Source of the DNA: Planctomycetota bacterium
GTDB lineage: Bacteria; Planctomycetota; B15-G4
Length of the DNA stretch: 64,000 nucleotides
Direction: 5' to 3'
Assembly (NCBI GenBank): GCA_021604805.1
Contig: BQJR01000001.1
Location: forward strand, 1,237,102 to 1,301,101
Under the pieces are notes generated by a model that worked only from the letters and a program-made list of their open reading frames with translations, had not been told where the DNA came from and did not search any database. Shown piece after piece: positions 26,372 to 33,969 of this stretch; the first letter of the stretch is position 1, and each line of letters starts with the position of its first letter. A program made the translations under genes and the position numbers.

Positions 26372-26713
26372 ATCTCCTCCGGGCAACGAGCGAGCTTCGG
26401 ATGGGCGAGTTAGAGGGCTATTCAAGTGGTAGGACCGCTATCGACCGTTTGAGCCGAGAGCTTGGGCACGAAGACCGAGGTCAAACCACCTGAGGAGAGT
26501 CCATAGGTGGGACGAAGTCTACCGCTGCATATCCAGAATCGGCAAGCGAGATATGCGCCGGGACGCAAGCAGTTATGCATACCTACTGGGCTGCACGCCC
26601 CACGCGCTTCCCTAAACGCTCAGCCCCCTGCAACTTAGGGACGCGCCCTGATCCCCCTGCAGAGGCAACACGCCGGTGAATGCCGCGCGCGCCGGCGCCC
26701 CGCAGACCGGGAC
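26372..26713. other. 342-base non-coding gap with several inverted repeats
   Basis: No gene is seen. The region is less GC-rich than average. It holds CCACCT/AGGTGG (about 26486-26510), GCATAT/ATATGC (about 26527-26556, 18-base spacing), CCCTAA/TTAGGG (26610-26615 with 26635-26640) and a CGCCGG/CCGGCG pair close to the end of the LPS kinase gene. The first part is the FG-GAP leader and promoter region; the last two repeats could end transcription of the kinase gene. No T-run is present. Confidence 0.5.
26516..26545 (-). promoter_or_regulatory. Candidate promoter of the FG-GAP gene
   Basis: On the minus strand TTGCCG (26545-26540) is followed after 18 bases by TAGACT (26521-26516), each matching four consensus positions. 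Transcription would start near 26508, giving a leader of about 135 bases that contains a CCACCT/AGGTGG inverted repeat (about 26486-26510). Confidence 0.3.
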
Positions 26714-27592
26714 TCAGGAGCTGCGACGCGCCACCCGCGGCCAAAACGGTGCATGAAAGCGCAGCTGACGAGCCAGGGCGGTGCGCAAGCTCGGCAGGTC
26801 GAGGCCCGCCCGTTCGAGGTCCCCGTAGCCCTCCAAGACCCCCTGCAGCAGCGCGCCCGCGAAGCGCGGCTCCGGATCGGCGCCGGCACGAGGCAGCAAG
26901 CCGTGCTTGGCCAGCGAGCGGAGAAACCGCAGCAGACCTTCCCGAGCGCTCGCTGGGGGGAGCGGGCGTGCAAGCTGACAGCGGTCGAGGTCGATCACCA
27001 CCAGCGGGCCGTCGCCGGGCTCCACGAGCAGGTTCTTCACCTGCAGGTCGCGGTGGTGCAAGCCCGCCCCGTGCAAGCCGGCGAGGCTGCGCCCGCTGCG
27101 TTCGGCCAAGTCCCCCGGGTCGGCAGCTTGCGCCTGCAACTCGAGCAGCACGTCGAGCAGATCACGCGCCCCTTGCACGCGCACGGTGGCCAGCTCCAAG
27201 CGCCAGCTGCCCGGCGCGCGGCGCGTGGCGCGCGCCACGGCCACCGCGGGCGTGCGACAGCCCGCCGCGATGAGCTGCTCCGCCAACAAAGCCTCGCGCA
27301 AGGGGCGGTCGGGATCCGCGTAGGACTCGCGGAGCAGGCCGCCGATGATCCCGCCGCGCGACATCCGCTTCGCCACCAAGTCGCCCAGCGAAGTCGTGAG
27401 CACGTGCACCTGCCCGCGACCCTTCAGGTCGTGCTCGCGCACTCGCCCCCAGCGCTCCAAGGGTGCTCCGCTGAGCAAGGCGTGCAAGGGGAGGGCGCTG
27501 CGCCACTCGCGTCGGAGCAACAGCCGGACCGGTCCCTGCTGGAGGAACTCGTGAGTCGCACGGAGGGCATCGGCCACGGTCGAGCTGGACAT
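26714..27592 (-). CDS. Lipopolysaccharide kinase (Kdo/WaaP-type) family protein
   Basis: A 292-residue small-molecule kinase with a eukaryotic-like fold. Catalytic core: LHHRDLQVKNLLV (Asp and Asn of the catalytic loop, about 175-187) and VVIDLDRC for the metal-binding aspartate in place of DFG. A lysine in DLVAKRMSRGG (about 75) is the likely ATP-binding residue. Family members (KdkA, WaaP/RfaP) phosphorylate Kdo or heptose in the LPS core. The gene is divergent from a GT9 heptosyltransferase-like gene, which supports a role in LPS core assembly. The start is ATG at 27592; GTG at 27598 is equally possible. No membrane segment is seen, as expected for a cytoplasmic enzyme. Confidence 0.82.
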   Translation of the reverse strand: MSSSTVADALRATHEFLQQGPVRLLLRREWRSALPLHALLSGAPLERWGRVREHDLKGRGQVHVLTTSLGDLVAKRMSRGGIIGGLLRESYADPDRPLREALLAEQLIAAGCRTPAVAVARATRRAPGSWRLELATVRVQGARDLLDVLLELQAQAADPGDLAERSGRSLAGLHGAGLHHRDLQVKNLLVEPGDGPLVVIDLDRCQLARPLPPASAREGLLRFLRSLAKHGLLPRAGADPEPRFAGALLQGVLEGYGDLERAGLDLPSLRTALARQLRFHAPFWPRVARRSS

Positions 27593-27673
27593 GTTCACGA
27601 GCGACGATACCACCGCGCCCACCCCATCCCCCAACGCGCACGACCCCGCGCTCCGCTTTGCTAGCCTGGGCGC

Positions 27674-28705
27674 GTGGCCGACTCCTCCACGCGCCTGCTC
27701 ATTCTTCGCATGTCGGCCCTCGGCGATGTGCTCTTCGCGGTCCCGCTCGCGCAAGCGTTGGCGGACAGCGGACGCTTCGCTTCCGTCGCGTGGCTGGTCG
27801 AGGACCGCGCGGTCGCGCTGCTGCGCATGGTGCCCGAGATCCAAGAGCTGGTCGTGTTCCCGCGCACGCGCAAGTCGCGCTGGTGGGGTCACGCAGCAGG
27901 CCTGTTGCGTCGGCGCGACGACCTCGTGCTCGATCTCCAAGGCAACCTGAAGAGCCGTCTGCACCTGGCCTTCCTGCGCTCGAAGAAGAAATGGGGCTTC
28001 GACTTGCCGCGCGCGCGCGACGGCAGCCAGCGCGCGCTCACCCGTCGCCTGCCTCCCCACCCTGATCGCCCCCACCGCGTGGACGCCAACCTCGCACTCC
28101 TGGCGCACTTCGACCTGCCCGTGCCGCGCCCCTCGCCGCGCCCGCGCCTCGCCATCCCTGAGGCCGCACGACAACGCGTGAACGACTGGCTCGACGGGCA
28201 ACCGGCGGGCGGCCCGTTCGTGGTCCTGCATCCGGGCACCAGCGCCTTCGGAGCCTTCAAGCGCTGGCCGGTGGAACGCTTCGGCGCGCTGGCCCGCGAG
28301 CTGCGCGAGCGACACGACGCGCGCGTGCTGCTCAGCGGCGGCCCCGCAGAGTCCGACCTCGTGGAGCAAGTGCGCGCCGCTTGCGGTGGCCACGCGCCGC
28401 AAGCCCCCACGCGCGGCCTCGAGGAGCTCGCCGCGCTGCTCCAGGCCGCCGACCTCGTGGTGGCCGCCGACTCGCTGCCGCTGCACCTGGCGAACGCGCT
28501 CGCCACGCCGGTCATCGGGCTCTACGGCCCCAAAGACCCGCGCGTCACCGGGCCGGCTTGGGATCGCTCGCGCGTGGTGCGCGCCGAGGTGCACTGCAGC
28601 CCGTGCACGCTGCGTCGCTGCGCCGATCCGATCTGCATGACGCGTCTGCCCGAACGCGCCGTGCTGCAAGCGGCCGACGACTTGCTCCGCGCAGCCACGT
28701 CATGA
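27674..28705 (+). CDS. Glycosyltransferase family 9 (heptosyltransferase-like)
   Basis: A 343-residue GT-B fold enzyme that probably transfers heptose or a related sugar to the LPS inner core. The N-terminus LLILRMSALGDVLFAVPLA is the family's signature, followed by DLVLDLQGNLKSRL, VVLHPGTSAFGAFKRWP for nucleotide sugar binding, and VVAADSLPLHLANALATPVIGLYGPKDP near the C-terminus. A CSPCTLRRC.DPICM stretch adds four cysteines, as in other GT9 members. The GTG start is preceded by a TAGCCT hexamer six bases upstream and no Shine-Dalgarno. It is divergent from the LPS-type kinase gene and coupled to glnE by ATGA, an odd pairing of envelope and nitrogen genes. Confidence 0.88.
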   Translation: MADSSTRLLILRMSALGDVLFAVPLAQALADSGRFASVAWLVEDRAVALLRMVPEIQELVVFPRTRKSRWWGHAAGLLRRRDDLVLDLQGNLKSRLHLAFLRSKKKWGFDLPRARDGSQRALTRRLPPHPDRPHRVDANLALLAHFDLPVPRPSPRPRLAIPEAARQRVNDWLDGQPAGGPFVVLHPGTSAFGAFKRWPVERFGALARELRERHDARVLLSGGPAESDLVEQVRAACGGHAPQAPTRGLEELAALLQAADLVVAADSLPLHLANALATPVIGLYGPKDPRVTGPAWDRSRVVRAEVHCSPCTLRRCADPICMTRLPERAVLQAADDLLRAATS

Positions 28706-31674
28706 GCCCGACAGCCACCACCTTCACGCAACTGATCGACTCACGCCGCAAGGGCGAACTGGGGAAGTCGGCCGCAGAGTGCGAACTCGAACGTCTCGGT
28801 CTCACGCCCGGGAGCTCGGCGCTCAGCACGCTCGACGACCTGGTCGCGCACACTGCGCCCGATGTCGACCTCGCGGAACTGCTCTCCGGTTGCGCCGCCT
28901 CAGCCGACCCGGGCCGCGCGCTCGCCAACGCCGGTCGACTCCTCGGACTCACCGATCGCCCCTCCTGCCCGGTGAGCTTGGCCGACCTGGCGCGCTTCCT
29001 CGGCGCCAGCCAACACATGGGCGACATGTTGCTGCAGCGCCCCGAGTTGCTCGCCGAACTCGGCACGCCCTTCGACGCCACCGCCGCGGCCGCGCGCTAC
29101 GAACGCGCGGGCGCCGGCCCCGACGCCGAACGCGCGCTGCGCCTCGCGCAACAAGCCGACCTGCTCGCCATCGCCTGGCACGATCTCATCGACGGCCTCG
29201 ACGTCGAGCAGGTCACGATCCTGGTCTCGCGCTTGGCCGACGCCGTCGTGAGCGGCGCCGCACTCGGCCTCGACGCGCCGCGTCACTTCGCGATCCTCGC
29301 GCTGGGCAAGCTCGGCGGCATGGAGCTCAACTACAGCAGCGACATCGACCTCGTGTTCGTGCGCCCCGACAGCGCCAGCGACCAAGCCGCCGCCGACCAC
29401 GTGGCGCGCCGGCTGGTGAAACGCCTCGGCCGACAGACGGAACTCGGGCACCTCTATCGCGTGGACATGCGCCTGCGTCCCGAGGGCGCGGCGGGCACGC
29501 TCACGCGCACGCTCAGCTCCACACTGCAGTACTACCGCGAACGCGGGCGACCGTGGGAACGCCAGATGCTGATCAAGGGTCGCGTGTTGATCGACTCCGG
29601 CGACACGGGCGAGAAGCTCCTGCAGGGAACCCGTCAGTGGATCCTCGAGTGTGGCCTCGACGCGGGTGCGATCCGTCAATTCAAACGCCTGAAGGCGGCC
29701 TCGGAAGCGCGCGCGGGTTCGCTCTCCGGCGACCGCACCGACGTGAAGCACGCCCCCGGCGGCATCCGCGACATCGAGACGATCGTTCAGTTCCTCTCGC
29801 TGCAACACGCGGCGAGCAACCCGTGGCTGCTGTGCAACTCCACGCTGCACGGGCTCGAGCGACTGCGCGTGGCCGGCGCGCTCGAGAGCTTGGAGGCGGC
29901 GCGGCTCCGCAGGGCTTACCTCTTTCATCGACGCGTCGAGAACTTGTTGCAGGTGATGCACCGCGTGCAGACGCACCGACTGCCTGCCGACCTCGTGCCG
30001 CTCGCGCGCTTGCTCGGCCAGCGTGACGCGGCTGGCCTGCGCACCACCCTCGAGGAACACCGTGCGCGGGTGCGTGCGAGCTTCGAGCAACACTTCGCGC
30101 AAGCCTTCCCAGCCACCGAAGGCGCTGCCGCGCGACTCTCGGCCGTGCTGCTCGCCCCCGAACCCGACACCGCACAGCTGCAGGCCGAGCTCGAAGAGCT
30201 GGCCTACCCTGACCCCGCGGCGGCCTGCAGCGTGCTGCTGCGCGCCTCGAGCCCGGTGTCGCGCTTCTTGCCGTCGTCACCGAGACTGATCTCGGCCTTC
30301 GCGAGCGTGGCGCCGATCCTGCTCGAGCGCTTGGCCCTGAGCGCCGAGCCGGTCGCCGCCTTGGATCGTTTCGAGCGCATGACGCGCGGCGTGGGCGCGC
30401 GCGAGGTGCTCTACCAACAGTTGCTCGCCGAACCCGCGCTGCTCGAGATGTTGTGCGAGCTGGCCGCGGGCAGCGCGTACCTGGCCGACGAACTCACGCG
30501 CGCGCCGCAGCTCTTCGATGCCTTCGTCGACGCCTTGCTCACCGGTGTGCGCGGGCGCCGCCGACGTCGCGAAGATCTCTCGCAGCTCGACGGTGCGTCG
30601 GCCGACCCTTGGCAGGCGCTCGCCGACTACAAGCGCCTCGAGACCCTGCGCGTCGGCGTGCGCGACCTGCTCGACGCCGCCCCCACGCGCACGCTGCTCT
30701 CGGAACTCTCGCAGCTCTGCATCGACGTGCTGCGCGCGTCCTTCGAGCTCGTGCTCACGCGCTGCGTGGACGAGCTCGGCGAACCGTTCACCCTGAAGGG
30801 CGTGTCGGCGCAAGTGCCGGCGGGCATGGTGGTGGTGGCGCTCGGCAAGGTCGGCGGCCTCGAAGCGAACTACGGATCCGATGCCGACGTGCTCTTCGTG
30901 CACGGCGGCGAAGGCCACACCGATCGCGGCGTGGCCAACTCGGTCTTCTTCGCGCGCGTGGCGCAGGACTTCATCGGCCACCTCTCGGGCAAGAAGGGCA
31001 CGCCGCGGCTCTACAAGATCGACGCGCGCCTGCGCCCCGAAGGCGTGAAGGGCCCGCTGGTCACGAGCCTGCGCGCCTTCGAGCAGTACTACGGCTCGTC
31101 GCGGGCAGCGCTCTTCGAACACCAAGCGCTGCTCAAGGCGCGCATCGTGGCCGGCGACGCCGCGCTCGGGCAACGCGTGCTGGCCCTGATCCGCCAACGC
31201 GTACGCGCCCTCACCCTCCCCGACGACCTGCCCGCGCGCATGCAGGAGATGCGCGAGAAGATCGCCGCGAAAGCCCAAGACCACGACCTCAAGCGCAAGC
31301 GCGGCGGCATGGTCGACATCGAGCAACTCACGCAGTACCTGCAGCTCGTGCACGCGCGCGAACACCCCGCCGTGCTCGTGCAGGAAACGCCCGCCGCGCT
31401 GGAGCGGCTCGCCGACCACGGCTTGCTGCGCGAGGAGGAAGCGCACTGGTTGCGCGACACCTACCTGTTCTTCCGCCGCGTGGAGATGCGCCTGCAGATC
31501 GCGCTCGGACTCGACACCAAGGAAGTGCCCGAGGGCGGCAAGCCGCTGCGCACCCTCGCGCTGCGCATGGGCTACACCGACACCACCGAAGGCGAAGCCG
31601 GGCACCTGCTGCTCAACGACATCGAAGACGCCACGCTCAGCACGCGGGTGCGCTACGAACGCATCGTGCGCTGA
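28702..31674 (+). CDS. glnE: Bifunctional glutamine synthetase adenylyltransferase/deadenylase (GlnE)
   Basis: GlnE attaches AMP to a tyrosine of glutamine synthetase and removes it again, tuning ammonia assimilation. The 990 residues have the family's two nucleotidyltransferase domains: the first at about 200 (LGKLGGMELNYSSDIDLVF, deadenylylation) and the second at about 713 (LGKVGGLEANYGSDADVLF, adenylylation), each with a linked helical domain (KHAPGGIRDIETIVQF and KRKRGGMVDIEQLTQYL). Both active-site acidic pairs are intact (DID and DAD). Length is typical. ATGA overlap with the GT9 gene. Family activity is controlled by PII signal proteins; glnB and glnA are not in the window. Confidence 0.95.
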   Translation: MSPTATTFTQLIDSRRKGELGKSAAECELERLGLTPGSSALSTLDDLVAHTAPDVDLAELLSGCAASADPGRALANAGRLLGLTDRPSCPVSLADLARFLGASQHMGDMLLQRPELLAELGTPFDATAAAARYERAGAGPDAERALRLAQQADLLAIAWHDLIDGLDVEQVTILVSRLADAVVSGAALGLDAPRHFAILALGKLGGMELNYSSDIDLVFVRPDSASDQAAADHVARRLVKRLGRQTELGHLYRVDMRLRPEGAAGTLTRTLSSTLQYYRERGRPWERQMLIKGRVLIDSGDTGEKLLQGTRQWILECGLDAGAIRQFKRLKAASEARAGSLSGDRTDVKHAPGGIRDIETIVQFLSLQHAASNPWLLCNSTLHGLERLRVAGALESLEAARLRRAYLFHRRVENLLQVMHRVQTHRLPADLVPLARLLGQRDAAGLRTTLEEHRARVRASFEQHFAQAFPATEGAAARLSAVLLAPEPDTAQLQAELEELAYPDPAAACSVLLRASSPVSRFLPSSPRLISAFASVAPILLERLALSAEPVAALDRFERMTRGVGAREVLYQQLLAEPALLEMLCELAAGSAYLADELTRAPQLFDAFVDALLTGVRGRRRRREDLSQLDGASADPWQALADYKRLETLRVGVRDLLDAAPTRTLLSELSQLCIDVLRASFELVLTRCVDELGEPFTLKGVSAQVPAGMVVVALGKVGGLEANYGSDADVLFVHGGEGHTDRGVANSVFFARVAQDFIGHLSGKKGTPRLYKIDARLRPEGVKGPLVTSLRAFEQYYGSSRAALFEHQALLKARIVAGDAALGQRVLALIRQRVRALTLPDDLPARMQEMREKIAAKAQDHDLKRKRGGMVDIEQLTQYLQLVHAREHPAVLVQETPAALERLADHGLLREEEAHWLRDTYLFFRRVEMRLQIALGLDTKEVPEGGKPLRTLALRMGYTDTTEGEAGHLLLNDIEDATLSTRVRYERIVR

Positions 31675-31688
31675 GCGTTGCTGTCCCG

Positions 31689-31709
31689 GCTGAGCCCTTG
31701 CGGCTCGGC
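31689..31709. terminator. Hairpin between glnE and the convergent lipoprotein gene
   Basis: GCTGAGCC (31689-31696), loop CTTGC, GGCTCGGC (31702-31709): eight pairs including one G-U. It lies in the 36-base convergent gap, so it can serve both genes. Confidence 0.45.
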
Positions 31710-31710
31710 T

Positions 31711-32847
31711 TCAGCGACCGCTCGCCGAGAGCACGCTCACGAGCTCGGGGCAGGTCGGATCGAAGGCAGGCGACGCGGCCATCGACCAACTCACGTCACC
31801 GCGCACGGTGACACGGAACTCGATGCGCCAGTCGACCCCACCGAGCAGATCGTTCTGCGCGTCGAGCACACCGGTCTGCAGATCGACGATCACGCGCATG
31901 TCGTGCAGCTGCTCGAAGCCGGCTTCCTCGACATTGAGGGTCGGCGCCACGTCGGAGGCGATCAGGTAGGCGTCTTCCACGTAGCGGGTGGTCATGCCGT
32001 CGTCGCCACCGTGCCCGCGCCAGCCGCTGTCGTGCACGGTGGTGCTGCCACGCATCACGCGATGACGCGCCACCTGGTAGAGCTTGCGGTCTCCCGGATC
32101 GACGCCCTCTTCGCAGCGCAGCACGAGGCGCGCGCCGGGCGCGGCGTTGCGCTGTTCACCGCCCACGAAGAGCAGTAGCCGACCACCGAGCAACTCGTCG
32201 GCGCCATCCACACTGAAGGTCGAGAAGACCTCGAGCAGCTCCACGCGACGCAGCACGTCTTGTTGCTGACGCAGCTCCATGCCCGCGAAGTCGAACATCG
32301 AGTCGAGGGTCTCTTCGTAGGCCCCGACCGAGGCGTCGAGCAAGACGTTGCCGGTGGCGCCCTCATCGAGCGGCGAGCGCGGCGGCGTGAGGTCTTGGGC
32401 CGCCGAGATACCGCGATCCACCGCCGACTCATAGAGGTTGGCGAGCATCTCGTGCGTGGTGGCGTAGGCGTCTTGCACGCGCTCCTGGAACTCAGCCTGA
32501 CGTTCACGCCCCCACTCGCGCAGCCGCGGCTCCTTGGTGGCGAAGCGCAGCGGCGGGTCGAGCGACATCACTTTGCGCGCCAAGCGCCCCTGGACATCGA
32601 GCACGAGCGGGCGCGTGGCCGACACGATCTCCTGCAGGCGCTCGCGCAGCAGCACCTTGCGGTCGCGCGAGTGCGCGGCGTAGGCCGGGAAGGGTGGCGG
32701 CGCGTTGCGTTCGGCCTCGGCGCGCGCGGCGGCCTCCGCGATCTCGATCTCCTCCGCCGTGGGCGGCGCCGAGCAGGCCGTCAGGTTCCAGGCGAACAGG
32801 GCCGGGAGCGCGAGCGTGGCGAGGAAGGCCTGCGAGCGGCGGACCAT
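31711..32847 (-). CDS. Hypothetical lipoprotein, helical
   Basis: A 378-residue protein with a signal sequence ending in the lipobox LTAC (cysteine about residue 25), so it is probably a periplasmic lipoprotein. Residues 30-140 are rich in Ala, Glu and Arg and helical (ERLQEIVSATRPLVLDVQ). The C-terminal 200 residues are mixed alpha/beta with repeated charged motifs, including RRVELLEVFSTFSVDGADEL and an acidic segment near GWRGHGGDDG. No enzyme motif is recognised. The ATG at 32847 has GGAG nine bases upstream; a TTG further up is less likely. It is convergent with glnE and is the last of a leftward group after the SDR gene, 81 bases away. Confidence 0.65.
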   Translation of the reverse strand: MVRRSQAFLATLALPALFAWNLTACSAPPTAEEIEIAEAAARAEAERNAPPPFPAYAAHSRDRKVLLRERLQEIVSATRPLVLDVQGRLARKVMSLDPPLRFATKEPRLREWGRERQAEFQERVQDAYATTHEMLANLYESAVDRGISAAQDLTPPRSPLDEGATGNVLLDASVGAYEETLDSMFDFAGMELRQQQDVLRRVELLEVFSTFSVDGADELLGGRLLLFVGGEQRNAAPGARLVLRCEEGVDPGDRKLYQVARHRVMRGSTTVHDSGWRGHGGDDGMTTRYVEDAYLIASDVAPTLNVEEAGFEQLHDMRVIVDLQTGVLDAQNDLLGGVDWRIEFRVTVRGDVSWSMAASPAFDPTCPELVSVLSASGR

Positions 32848-32928
32848 GGCGGCCAACTCCAAGGGAGGTGAAAGGCGCAGAGCGAGGAGAACCGGTAGGA
32901 CGCGCGACGAGGCGCCCGCCGTCCCGAC

Positions 32929-33969
32929 TCAGCCGATCAGACCCGAGGATCGCATCCAGGCCACCGTCTGCTCCAGACCTTCATCGAGCGGACGATGCGC
33001 GTAGCCCCAGTCGGCTTCCGCCATGGCCGGCGTGAACTGCCACCAGTGGAGGTCCGTGAGGAAGCGCTCGGGCGAACGCGTGGCCTCCTTGGGCGTGGCG
33101 CCGAGCAACTTGGCCGAGAGCCCGCGACGCGGCATCACCGACTTGGGCTCCCCCACGCCGGCCAGCTTGCCGAAGCGCGCGAAGAGATCCTTCACCGACA
33201 CGTTGTCGCCGGCGCAGAGGTAGTGCCAGTGCGTCCAGCGCGGCGGCGGCCATTCGCCTTCGTCGCCGGCATCCATCACGGTCACGTGCGCCGCAGCGAC
33301 GTCCTCCACGTGGGTGAGGTTCCAGCGCTGGCTGCCGTCGCCCGGGATGCCGGGGTACTTGCCGGCGGCGTGGTCGGCGAGCATGCGCACGATGCGGTTG
33401 CCGTGGGCGAGTTCGGCCACGCTCGACACGTCGCGCAGCTCGGGGCCGTACATCATTGTGGGGATCAGCGCGAGCCGCGGTTCGCTCAGCGACACGCGTT
33501 GGTTGAGCGAGTTCTCGGCGGCGTACTTGCTCTCTTCTTGCGCGTCGTGGATGTCGCCCGGGTCGTGCGTCCAGTACTCGTCGTTCACGAAGTCGGGGGC
33601 GGAGCGCGGCTCACCCGAGCGGCCGATGGCGTAGAAGTGCGAGGTGTGCACCAAGCGCTTCACGTCGCGTTCGCTGGCCAACTCGAGCAGCTGCGTGACG
33701 GCCTTGTGGTTCACCTTGTCGTACACGTCGGCGGGTTGGCCGTCGCGGGTCTCGGCGGCCACGTGGAACACGCGCTCCACGCCGTCGAGTGCGCTTTCGA
33801 CGGCGGCGCGATCCGTGATGTCGCCGCGCACGATCTCGGCGCCGTCGAGCCCAGCGACATCACTGCTGGCGCGCGCCAACACGCGCACCTGCTTGCCGCC
33901 TGCGAGCAACTTGGCCACGAGGTGACGGCCGAGGTAGCCCGTGCCGCCAGTGACGAGGTGCAAAGTCAT
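32929..33969 (-). CDS. NAD(P)-dependent epimerase/dehydratase, extended SDR, catalytic tyrosine replaced
   Basis: A 346-residue extended short-chain dehydrogenase/reductase. The nucleotide-binding motif TGGTGYLGRHL is clear, and the following SSDVAGLDGAEIVRGDITD fits the family. However, where the catalytic YxxxK is expected the sequence reads QEESK, so the tyrosine is replaced by glutamine while the lysine is kept. Steroid-dehydrogenase-like members and nucleotide-sugar epimerases share this fold. The start ATG overlaps the stop of the phosphodiesterase gene (ATGA). The substitution may mean a binding rather than catalytic role, or a shifted tyrosine (Tyr follows at ESKYAAE). Confidence 0.8.
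   Translation of the reverse strand: MTLHLVTGGTGYLGRHLVAKLLAGGKQVRVLARASSDVAGLDGAEIVRGDITDRAAVESALDGVERVFHVAAETRDGQPADVYDKVNHKAVTQLLELASERDVKRLVHTSHFYAIGRSGEPRSAPDFVNDEYWTHDPGDIHDAQEESKYAAENSLNQRVSLSEPRLALIPTMMYGPELRDVSSVAELAHGNRIVRMLADHAAGKYPGIPGDGSQRWNLTHVEDVAAAHVTVMDAGDEGEWPPPRWTHWHYLCAGDNVSVKDLFARFGKLAGVGEPKSVMPRRGLSAKLLGATPKEATRSPERFLTDLHWWQFTPAMAEADWGYAHRPLDEGLEQTVAWMRSSGLIG

Noticed and set aside
24545..26413. A 622-residue plus-strand frame over the FG-GAP gene
   Set aside because: Antisense to DxDxDG repeats, which produces Val/Glu-rich strings; no start signal.
27593..28669. An N-terminal extension of the LPS-type kinase by about 360 residues
   Set aside because: It is antisense to the GT9 gene, which has clear motifs; the kinase family length fits the short form.
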